A program made the position numbers and the translations under genes. The notes under the pieces are model-generated. The model was not told where the DNA came from and ran no database searches. It saw only the letters and a list, made by a program, of their open reading frames with translations. From assembly GCF_003990045.1 (NCBI RefSeq), contig NZ_RZGZ01000002.1, forward strand, positions 1,054,001-1,118,000: 64,000 bases of DNA, written 5' to 3'. The stretch comes from Labedella endophytica (GTDB lineage Bacteria; Actinomycetota; Actinomycetes; Actinomycetales; Microbacteriaceae). Positions 44,998 to 53,962 of the stretch are shown one piece after another (within the stretch, counting starts at the first letter, position 1; each line of letters opens with the position of its first letter).

Positions 44998-46035
44998 GTG
45001 ACGAAGCTGCCGACGGTCGAGGACGTTGCGAAGGTCGCGGGCGTCTCGCGCCAGACCGTCTCCAACGTCTTGAACTCTCCCGGCATCGTGCGCGAGACCA
45101 CGCGGAAACGCGTGGAGCAGGCGATCGACGAGCTCAAGTACCGCCCGTCCGCGGCCGCTCGGCAGTTGCGCACGCGGCGCAGCTCCGCGATCGGCGTGCA
45201 CCTCGATCCCTACAGCGGCGGCATCTCCGGAGTCCTCCTCGACCGGTTCGTGCACGCCCTCACCGAGCGGGCAAGCGAACGGGGCATGCGCGTGTGTGTC
45301 TACAGCGCGCGCACGCCCGAGGAGGAGATGGAGCGGCTCGGCGCCCTCATCGACGGGGGCGAGATCGACGCCGCCGTCGTCACCGGCACCTTCTACGGCG
45401 ATCCCCGTACCGGCTGGCTCACGCAGAAGAACCTGCCGTTCGTCTCCTTCGGTCGACCGTGGGGCGGCGACGACGTCTTCGCCTCGGCGCACAGCTGGGT
45501 GGACGTGGACGGCGCTGTCGGGACCGCCGCCGCCACCACGTGGGCGCTCGCGAACGCCGGCCCGAGGGTGGGCTGGTTCGGGTGGCCGTCCGACCAGGGC
45601 ACCGGCGACGACCGACGACGCGGCTGGCAGGAGGCCATGTCGGCGGCCGGAGCCAGCGGCCCCGTGTTCGAGGTGGCGGACGATGTCGTCGCGGCCCGCC
45701 AGCTCATGACCGCCGCACTCGCTGAAGACGGCCTGCGCGACCGGTTGGACGCCCTGGTCTGCGTCAGCGACTCGCTCGCCGTCGCGGCACACCTGGCCGC
45801 AGCCGACGCCGGCCGTCAGGACCTCACCGTCATCGGCTTCGACAACACCCCCGTCGCCGAGGCCCTCGGGCTGCCGAGCGTCGAGCAGTCGCCGGAACTC
45901 GTCGCCGCGGGCGCCCTCGACCTCCTCATGGGCGAGACGGGAACAGTCGTCGCCCCCCTCGATTCCGCGACTCCCGCCGAACACGTCCTCGTCGCGCCGC
46001 GTCTCGTCGTGCGCGAACCGGCTCTCCACCGCTGA
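44998..46035 (+). CDS. LacI family transcriptional regulator
   Basis: 345 residues from the GTG at 44998 (GAGGA 5 nt upstream); an ATG at 44986 is a weaker option. N-terminal HTH PTVEDVAKVAGVSRQTVSNV and hinge helix region YRPSAAARQLRTRRSSAIGV. The periplasmic-binding-like core has the usual VIGFDNTPVAEALGLPSVEQ near residue 280. Divergent from the sugar importer operon, with twin operators in the gap, so it should repress the importer in the absence of its sugar. Confidence 0.94.
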   Translation: MTKLPTVEDVAKVAGVSRQTVSNVLNSPGIVRETTRKRVEQAIDELKYRPSAAARQLRTRRSSAIGVHLDPYSGGISGVLLDRFVHALTERASERGMRVCVYSARTPEEEMERLGALIDGGEIDAAVVTGTFYGDPRTGWLTQKNLPFVSFGRPWGGDDVFASAHSWVDVDGAVGTAAATTWALANAGPRVGWFGWPSDQGTGDDRRRGWQEAMSAAGASGPVFEVADDVVAARQLMTAALAEDGLRDRLDALVCVSDSLAVAAHLAAADAGRQDLTVIGFDNTPVAEALGLPSVEQSPELVAAGALDLLMGETGTVVAPLDSATPAEHVLVAPRLVVREPALHR

Positions 46036-46045
46036 GACGGCCGAC

Positions 46046-46600
46046 ATGACGATGGACTCTTCAGCCGGCCCGCTCGCGCTTGTCGTGATCGCGGGCCCGC
46101 AGGCCTCGGGCAAGAGCACGCTCGCCGCGGCTCTCGCCACGGACCTCCGGAGCAGGGGCGAACGGGTGGCACTCGTGGAGCTCGATCAGATCGCCGGGAT
46201 GGCGCTGCCGACCCTTCCGAGTTGGGAGGACGCGCACCAGATCTTCGAGACGGTGACGAGTCTCTGGCTGCGGACCGACGTGACGTGCGTCATCGCCGAG
46301 GGTTCGGGCTCGTGGGACGAAGTCGCGCGGATCCTCAAACGAGTACCCGCGACGCCAGTCACGGTGACGGTCGCCACGACGGCACCGTTCGAGGCCGCGC
46401 TCGCCCGGGCGCAAGCGGACCCGACGCGGGGAATCTCCAAGGAACGAGACTTCCTCACCGGGGTGTACGAGCAGTGGTCACGCGAGGTCGACGGGACCCT
46501 GTGGGATCTGTTGATCGACACGGGCGATACCGACATCGATCACGGTGTCGCTCGCATCGAGGCCGCCCTCGCCTCCGCCCGGGGCGCTTCAGCTCTGTAG
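46046..46600 (+). CDS. P-loop ATPase/kinase-like protein
   Basis: 184 residues. Walker A AGPQASGKST near residue 17; Walker B-like hydrophobic strand CVIAEGSGSWD near residue 85. A lid region with Arg (AQADPTRGISKERDF) fits small kinases. Eleven bp downstream of lacI, but its job is unrelated as far as seen. Its 3' end overlaps the convergent kinase gene by 12 bp. Confidence 0.8.
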   Translation: MTMDSSAGPLALVVIAGPQASGKSTLAAALATDLRSRGERVALVELDQIAGMALPTLPSWEDAHQIFETVTSLWLRTDVTCVIAEGSGSWDEVARILKRVPATPVTVTVATTAPFEAALARAQADPTRGISKERDFLTGVYEQWSREVDGTLWDLLIDTGDTDIDHGVARIEAALASARGASAL

Positions 46601-47104
46601 CCGCGCCACCTCGGACATGATTCGTTGTGCGAGGGACACAATGTCCACCTCTCCCGTCGTGTCGACATCGATGAGCGGCCCGACTCCCAGTGCGGCGACC
46701 GGCTCTCCCCACAGCTCTTCCTCAGTTCGGAGTATGTCCAGATGACGATCATCGCGCTGTCGAGAGGCGTAACGCGCTGTGACCGTGTCCCGGTCTGTCA
46801 GACACCGAATCTCCACACGAAGACCGGGAAGGCCTTCCGCGAGTGGCTTGGTGTAGTCGAACCAGGTGCTGTCGATGACGGCACCTGGACAGGTGCGAGC
46901 AGTCCGGAGTACCGCGTGCACAGCGGCGACTCCCAGTCGTCGAGAAGCGGCGACATCGCGAGGCGGACCGAGGGCGTCCATCAACGCTTCTTTGACCTCG
47001 TCCTTGCTCAGGTACGGCAACCCGAGTTCGAGAGCGAGCGCTGCGGCCAGAGTGGACTTCCCGGAGGCAGGCCAGCCACCGACCAACACGAACAGTGGTG
47101 TCAT
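46589..47104 (-). CDS. AAA/P-loop kinase-like protein
   Basis: 171 residues. Walker A GGWPASGKST near residue 9, YLSKDEVKEAL (acceptor helix) and AVIDSTWFDY near residue 76 as the Walker B strand; a lid with RYASRQRDDRH. Resembles AAA_33 type small-molecule or nucleic-acid kinases (chloramphenicol phosphotransferase-like). Overlaps the convergent neighbour by 12 bp. Substrate unknown. Confidence 0.82.
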   Translation of the reverse strand: MTPLFVLVGGWPASGKSTLAAALALELGLPYLSKDEVKEALMDALGPPRDVAASRRLGVAAVHAVLRTARTCPGAVIDSTWFDYTKPLAEGLPGLRVEIRCLTDRDTVTARYASRQRDDRHLDILRTEEELWGEPVAALGVGPLIDVDTTGEVDIVSLAQRIMSEVARLQS

Positions 47105-47189
47105 GCGTCACCTCCATGTTCTTTTGTCGTCACGGCTTGGGTCTCCAGACCAGTCATGTGCGGTCGACATCGTCGACGAGGTCGACCGT

Positions 47190-47807
47190 TCACGATCGGC
47201 CGACCAGCGGGAGCTCCGATGCGAACGCGTCGAGCAGGTCGACGTCGTATCGATCGGACCGCATCGTCGGAACGAGGCCGTCGATACCTGCGGAGGGAAG
47301 CTCCCAGGTGACGACGCCGGGAAGGAGGCCGTCCATCGTTCGGTACCACTCCTCGAGAGGCTCCCGGAGGCGGAGGTGCAGGTCGAAGGAACGCCGCGAG
47401 CGCGTCGGGTCGCCGACTCTCTGTCGTCGCAGAACCTCGTCGTTGGGAAGCGTCACACAGACGGCATCGGCGAATCCGATGTGCCGCCGACTCATCGCTT
47501 CCCGCACGGAGGCCAGCTCGTGGAGGTACCGCGACACGGGAGCCTCTCCGATTCGCGCCAAGCACCAGGAGTAGTGCAGCTTGATCGGATCGCTGTCGCA
47601 GACGGCCACACCGTCCCGGTCTTCGAGGGTGATCGCCAGCGACCAACGATCGATGTTGACCCCGGTCCAGTACCTCGCCTGGATCTCAGCGTCGGCTCCG
47701 TCCGGTTCCCTCCCGGTCGGCGCGTACTCGGCGACGAACTCAGCCACGGCCGCGCGACACCAGGTCGTCTTTCCCGCAGCACTCGGCCCCTCAACGGCAA
47801 CGATCAC
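47190..47807 (-). CDS. P-loop kinase-like protein
   Basis: 205 residues from the GTG at 47807, chosen because TACCAT ends 6 nt upstream and the P-loop follows at once: IVAVEGPSAAGKTTW. The middle VAVCDSDPIKLHYSW holds a DSDP Walker B-like acid and a His. The lid contains RRQRVGDPTRSRRSF with several Arg. An in-frame extension to 48065 has no support. Probably a nucleoside or sugar kinase-like enzyme. Confidence 0.78.
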   Translation of the reverse strand: MIVAVEGPSAAGKTTWCRAAVAEFVAEYAPTGREPDGADAEIQARYWTGVNIDRWSLAITLEDRDGVAVCDSDPIKLHYSWCLARIGEAPVSRYLHELASVREAMSRRHIGFADAVCVTLPNDEVLRRQRVGDPTRSRRSFDLHLRLREPLEEWYRTMDGLLPGVVTWELPSAGIDGLVPTMRSDRYDVDLLDAFASELPLVGRS

Positions 47808-48104
47808 TCGACGATGGTACGTGCGGATCGTCAAGGATATGCTCGAATCGACCCGCCCTAGCCGTAGCTTCACCCCATGACTGCGGCCGTTTCGGAGAGG
47901 GAGGCAGTCCCGTTCGAGCCGGGCCGGGTGGGTGTTCGACCTCGTTCCGACGAGTCCCTGATTGCGATCGATCTGAGGATCGGAGAAATCAGGGATGACA
48001 ACTTCCACAACCGAGCTGTCGCGCGGTTGAACGACACCAGTCATCTCCTCGACTGAAGACGACATCTGCCCGGCCGAAGCAGTCGTCCTCGTCGTGGGAA
48101 GAAA
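47808..48104. other. 297-bp stretch without a recognisable gene
   Basis: I find no convincing coding frame, tRNA or strong hairpin here. It should hold the upstream region of the kinase gene and the 3' side of the HNH gene. Confidence 0.5.
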
Positions 48105-48479
48105 CTACTCCGCAGACAGAAGTTCATTCAGGATCGTCGCCTGACGGACGAGGAACGTTCGCTCGTCCAGTTTCTTTCGGCGAAGCCACGCAGTGACCTC
48201 GTCATTGTGTTTGCTCGCGTTGCACGAGGCGCAGGCGGGAACCACGTTCTCCAGGGTGTAACGGCCACCACGCGAGATCGGCTGGATGCAATCCCGCTGC
48301 ACGGCGACATCTGTGGCTCGGCAGTAGGCGCAACCGCCCCAGGCCTCGCGGATATCGGCCCATTGCTCGGCTGTGAGGTCGTTGTCGACGCGACCCAGCC
48401 GCGATTTTCTTCGCTTGGCATACCGTGCACGAGCCGCCCTCGACCTCGTAGCGGCAGGGAACTTGCGACCAGGGGGCAC
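48105..48479 (-). CDS. HNH endonuclease
   Basis: 124 residues from the GTG at 48479, chosen because TACGGT ends 6 nt upstream; a TTG at 48572 would give 155. A basic N-terminus (RSRAARARYAKRRKSRLG) is followed by an HNH finger with CAYC, DCIQPISRGGRYTLENVVPA and CASCNASKHNDEV, so all four Cys of the zinc knuckle and the Asp-His equivalents are present. Resembles phage-type and stand-alone HNH nucleases. No phage genes nearby. Confidence 0.8.
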   Translation of the reverse strand: MPPGRKFPAATRSRAARARYAKRRKSRLGRVDNDLTAEQWADIREAWGGCAYCRATDVAVQRDCIQPISRGGRYTLENVVPACASCNASKHNDEVTAWLRRKKLDERTFLVRQATILNELLSAE

Positions 48480-48629
48480 ACGATTACCGTACTGCGTCGA
48501 CCACTCCCGGCACGGTCGATACTGCCGCGTGGTGGCTCCTCGCCATAGACCCTTCAGAGACTCGCAGGGCAAGGCTGACGACGGTCACCGCGCAGAACAT
48601 CGGTGCTACGTTCCCTCACTGAGACACGG

Positions 48630-49553
48630 CTACGCCTCCTGGCGGATCCGCGTTCGGTAGGCCAGCGGCGACTCGCCGAGGTGGCGCTTGAAGGCGGAAC
48701 TGAACGCGCTCTCGGAGGAGTAGCCGAGCGTGAAGGCGAGCGCTCCGACACGGGTGTCACCCCCGCGGAGTTCACGTTGCGCGATCAGCATGCGCCAGTC
48801 GATCAGATACGCCAACGGCGGGGTGCCGGCGACGTCGCGGAAGCGTTGCGCGAACGTCGTGCGGGACATCGAGGACACCCGTGCGAGGTCCTCCAGGCTC
48901 CAGCTCTTCGCGGGTTGCTCGTGGATGAGGGCGAGCGCGGGGCGGAGCCGCTCGTCGGCGAGAGCCTTCAACCATCCGGCGGGCATGTCGGCGTCCTGGA
49001 TGAACCCGCGGATGATGTCGAGCACGATCAGCTGCCCGTACTGACGGATGGCGAAGTCCGCGCCGACCCGCTGCGCGACCATCTCGGAGAACAGTCGTTG
49101 GACGTGCCCGCGCAGGTGCGGGCCGACAGCACTGGATGCGCCGACGTGCGCGACGGGTGGCAGGGTTCGGAGGAGGAGTTCTCTGCCCGTCGGGTTCAGG
49201 TCGACGCGACCTCCGATCAGGATGTCGACCTCGGGTGCGTCGGCATCGGCGTCGCTGATCGACGACCCCGCCGACGGCGGCTCGACGATCTGGGCATCTC
49301 CGGACCCCTCCCCTCCGTCGAGTGTCAGCCAGGACCGCCCGTTGAGCACCGCGACGTCGCCGGCGGCCAGCACGATCGGCTCGTCGATTCCGTCCGTGGC
49401 CAGGGAGGCGTTGCCCCGGACCACGGCGATGAACTTGAGGTCGTCGTCGATGACGCTGTGGGTATGCCACCGACCGCGGAGCGCGGAACCTCCCGATACG
49501 ACGCTGCGCACCTCGATGAGATCGAGAACCTCGGAGAGTCGGTCGATCGCCAT
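48630..49553 (-). CDS. AraC family regulator with cupin-type N-domain
   Basis: 307 residues from the ATG at 49553; TATAGT ends 6 nt upstream. N-terminal cupin domain (WHTHSVIDDDLKFIAVVRG, LAAGDVAVLNG) and C-terminal double HTH (SLEDLARVSSMSRTTFAQRF and FTLGYSSESAFSSAFKRHLG). Divergent from an SDR gene 111 bp away, its probable target. Confidence 0.92.
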   Translation of the reverse strand: MAIDRLSEVLDLIEVRSVVSGGSALRGRWHTHSVIDDDLKFIAVVRGNASLATDGIDEPIVLAAGDVAVLNGRSWLTLDGGEGSGDAQIVEPPSAGSSISDADADAPEVDILIGGRVDLNPTGRELLLRTLPPVAHVGASSAVGPHLRGHVQRLFSEMVAQRVGADFAIRQYGQLIVLDIIRGFIQDADMPAGWLKALADERLRPALALIHEQPAKSWSLEDLARVSSMSRTTFAQRFRDVAGTPPLAYLIDWRMLIAQRELRGGDTRVGALAFTLGYSSESAFSSAFKRHLGESPLAYRTRIRQEA

Positions 49554-49664
49554 ATCCGGACTATAGAGCATGAAAAACGGATCGCGCATTATTCCGAATA
49601 CGACGTGAGGGCCTCAGGCTGGTTCTACGGTCCGGAGTTCCCGGCCCGTGGAAGGAACAACACC

Positions 49665-50402
49665 ATGACAGACCAGATGATCGTCCTCGTGACCGGAGCC
49701 AACAAGGGAATCGGTCGCGAGATCGCCGCCCAGCTCGCGCAGCTCGGCCACACCGTCATCATCGGCGCGCGCAGCCTCGAGCAGGGCGAGCGGACCGCGG
49801 CCGAGCTCCGCGCCGCCGGGGCATCCGTCACCGCGGTGGCGCTCGACGTCACCGACCCCGGCTCGGTCGCCGCAGCGGCCGACAGCATCACCGCCAGCCA
49901 CGGCCACCTGGATGCGCTCATCAACAACGCCGGGATCAGCCACCAGCCCGGCGCCGACATCGCCGGGCAGATGCCGGCGACCGCGGACGTCGACCACGTC
50001 CGCTTCGTGTTCGAGACGAATGTGTTCGGCGTCATCACCGTGACAGCTGCGTTCCTGCCGCTCCTGCGCCGCTCCGATTCGCCCCGAATCGTCAACGTCT
50101 CGAGCAGCGCGGGCTCCCTCGCGGCCATCTCCGATTTCGCCAACACCGACCCGATCGCCCTCGGCTACGTCCCGTCCAAGACCGCACTGACCGCGGTCAC
50201 GATGATGTACGCGCGGGGCCTGGAGACCGAGAACATCCTCGTCAACGCCGTCTGCCCCGGCTTCGTCGCGACGGACCTCAACGGGCACCGCGGACACCTC
50301 ACCCCCGCAGAAGGAGCCCGCTCCGCGGTGACCATGGCCACGATCCCCACCGACGGACCGACCGGCACCTTCACCGACGTGGACGGCCCCGTCGCCTGGT
50401 GA
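49665..50402 (+). CDS. Short-chain dehydrogenase/reductase
   Basis: 245 residues, GAAGGAA before the ATG. Motifs TGANKGIGREIA near residue 10, NNAGIS near residue 88, catalytic Ser in VSSSAGS and YVPSKTA near residue 167. Of the type of carbonyl-reductase-like SDRs adjacent to AraC regulators. Substrate unknown. A strong terminator at 50462-50492 closes this unit. Confidence 0.93.
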   Translation: MTDQMIVLVTGANKGIGREIAAQLAQLGHTVIIGARSLEQGERTAAELRAAGASVTAVALDVTDPGSVAAAADSITASHGHLDALINNAGISHQPGADIAGQMPATADVDHVRFVFETNVFGVITVTAAFLPLLRRSDSPRIVNVSSSAGSLAAISDFANTDPIALGYVPSKTALTAVTMMYARGLETENILVNAVCPGFVATDLNGHRGHLTPAEGARSAVTMATIPTDGPTGTFTDVDGPVAW

Positions 50403-50461
50403 CGGGTTGGGCGCCACGCCGCCGGCATCGTTGCCTATCGGTGTGCGCCTGGACGACGAGA

Positions 50462-50492
50462 AGGGGCGCGGAGCCGTCGGCTCCGCGCCCCT
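50462..50492. terminator. 14-bp hairpin terminator between convergent genes
   Basis: AGGGGCGCGGAGCC (50462-50475), loop GTC, and exact complement at 50479-50492, followed by CTGTCGTTCT. It serves both the SDR gene and aztD. Confidence 0.75.
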
Positions 50493-50509
50493 CTGTCGTT
50501 CTCGTAGGA

Positions 50510-51715
50510 CTAGCCCGCGGCGACGGCGATCTCGTTCGGCGTGACGTCGAGCTCGCCCGTCGCGACGATCTCGCCGGTGCTCAGGTCGACGGCGTGGATG
50601 CTGTCCGTGGCCGGTTCCGTCACGTAGGCGATGCCGTCGGCGACGGTGATCGCGGGGTGCGGGTCCTGCCACTCGACGGGCGACTCCCACGCGTCGATGA
50701 CCGGGTAGGACTCCGTGAGCTCGCCGGTCTCCGGGTCGAGCACGTGGATCGCGCCGTCCGAACCGATGATGTACGCGAGGTCGTCCGGGCCGCGCGCGAC
50801 ACCGCGGAAGGTGTACTCGACACCCTCGGGCAGGTCGACGACCTCGAGGGAGTCCGCGGTGGTGTCGATGAGGGTGACCGCGTCGAGGAAGTAGCCCTCG
50901 GCGTCGGGGTCGCTCTTGTAGTCGCCGACGACGATCGGGCTGGTCTCGCTGACGTACGCGTTGCCCATGCGGCCGTAGGGCTGGTCGGGGGCGTCGAGCT
51001 TCACGATCTCGCCGTCACGGTAGACGAGCGCGCCGTCCTCGCAGCCGAACACGACGGCCTCGTCGGCCGCGGTGCCCTCGCCGTGAACGCCGGGGCACTG
51101 GTCGTTCGAGGCGGTCACGGCGCCGGAGGCGTCGCGCACCTCGATGCCGTTGCGTCCGTCCGCGTTGCCGACGGTGGTGAGGAAGGTGCCGTCCTCGAGC
51201 ACGACGGAGACGCCGTGGTGCGCCTCGACGCCCGGGATCGTCTCGACCTCGGGGAGGCCGTCGGAGGACGCGAGCGCGTCGGTGTCGAAGATCGTCGTGT
51301 CGCTCGTGCCGTCCGCGTAGAGGATCGTCTTGCCGCCGTGTCGGACGACGTGGCCCGGGGTGTCGGCGGCGAAGATCGTGTCGGTGAGCTCGGGCTCCTC
51401 CGTCGTACCGGCGCCGGTGTCGAGCACCTGGAAGCCTTCGCTCATGGTGACCATGACGCTCCGGCCGTCGCCGGCCGGGTTGAGGCGCGTGAACTCCTCG
51501 CTGTCGAGGTCGGCGACGGTCTCGAGGGTCGTGCCGTCGAGGACGAGGATGCCGCCCTCGTAGGCGACGGCGATGCGCGCGTCGGCTGCGGAGGCAGCGG
51601 CCGAGCTCGCGGGGTCGTCGGCCGGTGCGGCGCTCGACGAGCAGGCCGCGAGGGTCGCGATCGTGCCGAGGGCGAGCAGGGAGATGCTCGCTCGTCGGAG
51701 GTGCGGGGTGTGCAT
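50510..51715 (-). CDS. aztD: Zinc metallochaperone, AztD-type lipoprotein
   Basis: 401 residues, seven-bladed propeller lipoprotein. Signal ISLLALGTIATLAACSS with the lipobox LAAC. Blade motifs RIAVAYEGGILVLDG and GGILVLDGTTLETVADLD, with His-containing loops GVEAHHGVSVV, CPGVHGEG and EWQDPHPAITV. AztD delivers zinc to AztC in the azt zinc-import system (family knowledge). Last gene of a minus-strand run after aztC. A paralogue lies two genes upstream. Confidence 0.82.
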   Translation of the reverse strand: MHTPHLRRASISLLALGTIATLAACSSSAAPADDPASSAAASAADARIAVAYEGGILVLDGTTLETVADLDSEEFTRLNPAGDGRSVMVTMSEGFQVLDTGAGTTEEPELTDTIFAADTPGHVVRHGGKTILYADGTSDTTIFDTDALASSDGLPEVETIPGVEAHHGVSVVLEDGTFLTTVGNADGRNGIEVRDASGAVTASNDQCPGVHGEGTAADEAVVFGCEDGALVYRDGEIVKLDAPDQPYGRMGNAYVSETSPIVVGDYKSDPDAEGYFLDAVTLIDTTADSLEVVDLPEGVEYTFRGVARGPDDLAYIIGSDGAIHVLDPETGELTESYPVIDAWESPVEWQDPHPAITVADGIAYVTEPATDSIHAVDLSTGEIVATGELDVTPNEIAVAAG

Positions 51716-51752
51716 ATACGTGTCCTTCTTCTCTGGTGGGGATGTTGGACTC

Positions 51753-52679
51753 TCAGCGAGAGAGCCCGGTTGCGATGCGCTCCGTGTTGACGCGCATCAT
51801 GGTCAGGTAGTCGGGGGCGCCACCCTCGGGGCCCGTGAGCGACTCCGTGAACAACTCGACGACGTCGACGCGCACGTCGGCCTCGCTCGCGAGAGCCTGG
51901 ACGAGCCGGTCCGGCGAGGACGATTCCGCGAAGATCGTGGGCACACCGGTCTGCTCGACGGCGTCGACGAGATCGGCGAGGTCGGAGGCCGACGGGGCCG
52001 CGAGGGTCGTGCCGCCGGGGATGACGGCCCCGACGACCTCGAAGTCGAACCGATCGGCGAGGTAGCCGAAGACGTGGTGATTTGTGACGAGCGCCCGGCG
52101 CTCGTCCGGGATCGCCCCGAAGGCATCGGTCATCTCCGCGTCGAGGTCTTCCAGCTCCGCACGGTAGGCGGCCGCGTGCTCTTCGACGGCACCCGGATCC
52201 GCGCCCTCGAGCTCCGTGAGCACGGGTTCGAGCGCATCGACGACGTCGATCATGCGCGCGGGATCCGTCCAGAAGTGCGAGTCGGGGCTCCCCTCGGCAT
52301 CGCCCTCGCTGTAGTCGAGCACGTCGATGGCGTCGCCCGCGACGAACGTCTCCACGCCGTCGGCCTCCGCGGCGTCGAGGTGCTGCTGCAGCCCCTCCTC
52401 GAGTCCGAGTCCGTTGGAGACGACGAGATCGGCCGAGCGCAGGCGCGCGGCCTCCTGGGCGGAGATCTCGAACGAGTGCGGGTCGGCGTTCGGCTTCATG
52501 AGGGTCACGACCTCGGCCTCGTCGCCGACGAGTTCGCCCACGACATCGCCGAGGATGTTCGTCGAGACGATCACGACCGGGCGGTCGTCACCGGCCGACG
52601 TGCAGCCCGCGAGGGAGAGGATCAACGCGGCGGCCGTCGTCCCGGCGGCTACCGATGCGCGCAGAGGGTTCCGTGCCAT
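51753..52679 (-). CDS. aztC: Zinc ABC transporter substrate-binding lipoprotein AztC
   Basis: 308 residues. Lipobox LSLAGC. Metal site residues are visible as KPNADPHSFE near residue 64, DSHFWTDP near residue 132, VTNHHVFGYL near residue 196, and an Asp/Glu in IFAESSSPD near residue 248. The cluster A-I fold binds Zn(II) and hands it to AztB. The His-rich loop usual in ZnuA is absent; AztD may take its role. Starts 2 bp after the upstream propeller gene. Confidence 0.9.
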   Translation of the reverse strand: MARNPLRASVAAGTTAAALILSLAGCTSAGDDRPVVIVSTNILGDVVGELVGDEAEVVTLMKPNADPHSFEISAQEAARLRSADLVVSNGLGLEEGLQQHLDAAEADGVETFVAGDAIDVLDYSEGDAEGSPDSHFWTDPARMIDVVDALEPVLTELEGADPGAVEEHAAAYRAELEDLDAEMTDAFGAIPDERRALVTNHHVFGYLADRFDFEVVGAVIPGGTTLAAPSASDLADLVDAVEQTGVPTIFAESSSPDRLVQALASEADVRVDVVELFTESLTGPEGGAPDYLTMMRVNTERIATGLSR

Positions 52680-52681
52680 GG

Positions 52682-53917
52682 TCAGCGTCCCGTCTCGGCC
52701 GTGAAGGCCGGCTCGGTGGCGGTCTCGAGCGTGCGCGCGATGCGTGCGCCGTCGGCGTAGTCGATCTCGAACAGCAGGCGCTCGGAAGGGGCGCTGAGAT
52801 AGGCGCGCTGCTGATCGGCGATGAGCGTCGGGGACTGCCCCTCAGCGAGGGAAGCGGCGACGAGAGGTTCGGTCTCGGCCACGACGGCCCCGGTCGCATC
52901 CAGCACGAGCACGCGGCCGTCCGCGGTGAGGGCGAGCACGTGCTCGTCCTCGTCGTCCACCGCCGTCACCTGCACGAACGGAGCGGGAGCGGGCAGCAGT
53001 GTCCAGGAACGCTCGCGGGTATCGAGCAACCAGACCCCCTCGTCCCCCGCGAGCGCGGCGACGGTGGGACGGCCCTCGCGGTTGTCGAACGCCGTCGCGG
53101 CCGGGGCGGTCGTGCCCTCGGGGTACGGGATGCGTTCCACCGTGAGCTCGTCGCCGTCGACCGAGGCGAGCAGGGCACCGTCGTTGCACCCGATCACCGC
53201 CCCCACGCGTGTGGTGATCGTGCCGGCCGCATCCGGGCAGGACTCGACGAGGTCGGTGGGCTCCCCGTCGGCGGTGTAGCCGACGACGGACGTCTCGGCG
53301 CCGGAGCCCTCCGTGACGAGCGCGAACGATCCGACGGGTACGACCATGCCGGCGCCGGGATCGGTCGTGAGGCGGAAGAGTTCCGAGACCTCGCCCTTCG
53401 AGAGCGCTTCCGTATCGAGCAGCACGGCGTCGCCGGAGTCCGCGAAGAAGACCCCGGTGCCGCCCGTCGTCGACAGGTTCGTCGTGGCGACGGTCGCGTT
53501 CCCGGTACCCTCGACCGTTCCGACCAGGCGCGGGTCGGCCCGGTAGTAGTGGAAGTGGTCGACGTGGTCCCAGGTCCACACGCCGCTGTCGACGATCTCG
53601 ATGCCGGACTCCGTCTGCGCGAAGAGGTAACGGCCATCGGTCGTCATCGCCTCCGGGGCTCCGATGCTGCCGAGCTCCGTCACGCTCTCGTCGAGGAGGT
53701 CGAGGTGGGAGACGGCACCCGTCGGGTCGATCGAGGTGAGACCGAGGCGCGGCTCCGAGAGCTCGGCCGCGTTGGCGACCGCGCCGTGTCCGTCGCCCGT
53801 CGACTGGTCGGCCGTGGTCCCGCCAGCGGGAGGCGCAGCGGGATCGGCGGAGCAGGCGGGCAACCCGACGGCGAGGATGCCGATCAGGAGAGCGGAGGTG
53901 GTGTTGCGGAAGCGCAC
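52682..53917 (-). CDS. AztD-like propeller lipoprotein in the zinc cluster
   Basis: 411 residues. Signal LLIGILAVGLPACSA with lipobox LPAC. Propeller blades as in AztD (SGIEIVDSGVWTW, GVFFADSGDAVLLDTEAL, CNDGALLASVDG). The His motif HVDHFHYY near residue 110 is the best candidate metal site and has no match in the other copy. Lies between aztB and aztC. The close similarity of layout suggests a second metallochaperone in one operon. Confidence 0.75.
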   Translation of the reverse strand: MRFRNTTSALLIGILAVGLPACSADPAAPPAGGTTADQSTGDGHGAVANAAELSEPRLGLTSIDPTGAVSHLDLLDESVTELGSIGAPEAMTTDGRYLFAQTESGIEIVDSGVWTWDHVDHFHYYRADPRLVGTVEGTGNATVATTNLSTTGGTGVFFADSGDAVLLDTEALSKGEVSELFRLTTDPGAGMVVPVGSFALVTEGSGAETSVVGYTADGEPTDLVESCPDAAGTITTRVGAVIGCNDGALLASVDGDELTVERIPYPEGTTAPAATAFDNREGRPTVAALAGDEGVWLLDTRERSWTLLPAPAPFVQVTAVDDEDEHVLALTADGRVLVLDATGAVVAETEPLVAASLAEGQSPTLIADQQRAYLSAPSERLLFEIDYADGARIARTLETATEPAFTAETGR

Positions 53918-53962
53918 GTGGACCTTTCAGGTGAAGCGGAAGTGGAGAGGAGCTGGCGGGCG

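Noticed and set aside
47808-48065. N-terminal extension of the kinase gene at 47190
   Set aside because: No family sequence before the P-loop, and a leaderless start fits better at 47807.
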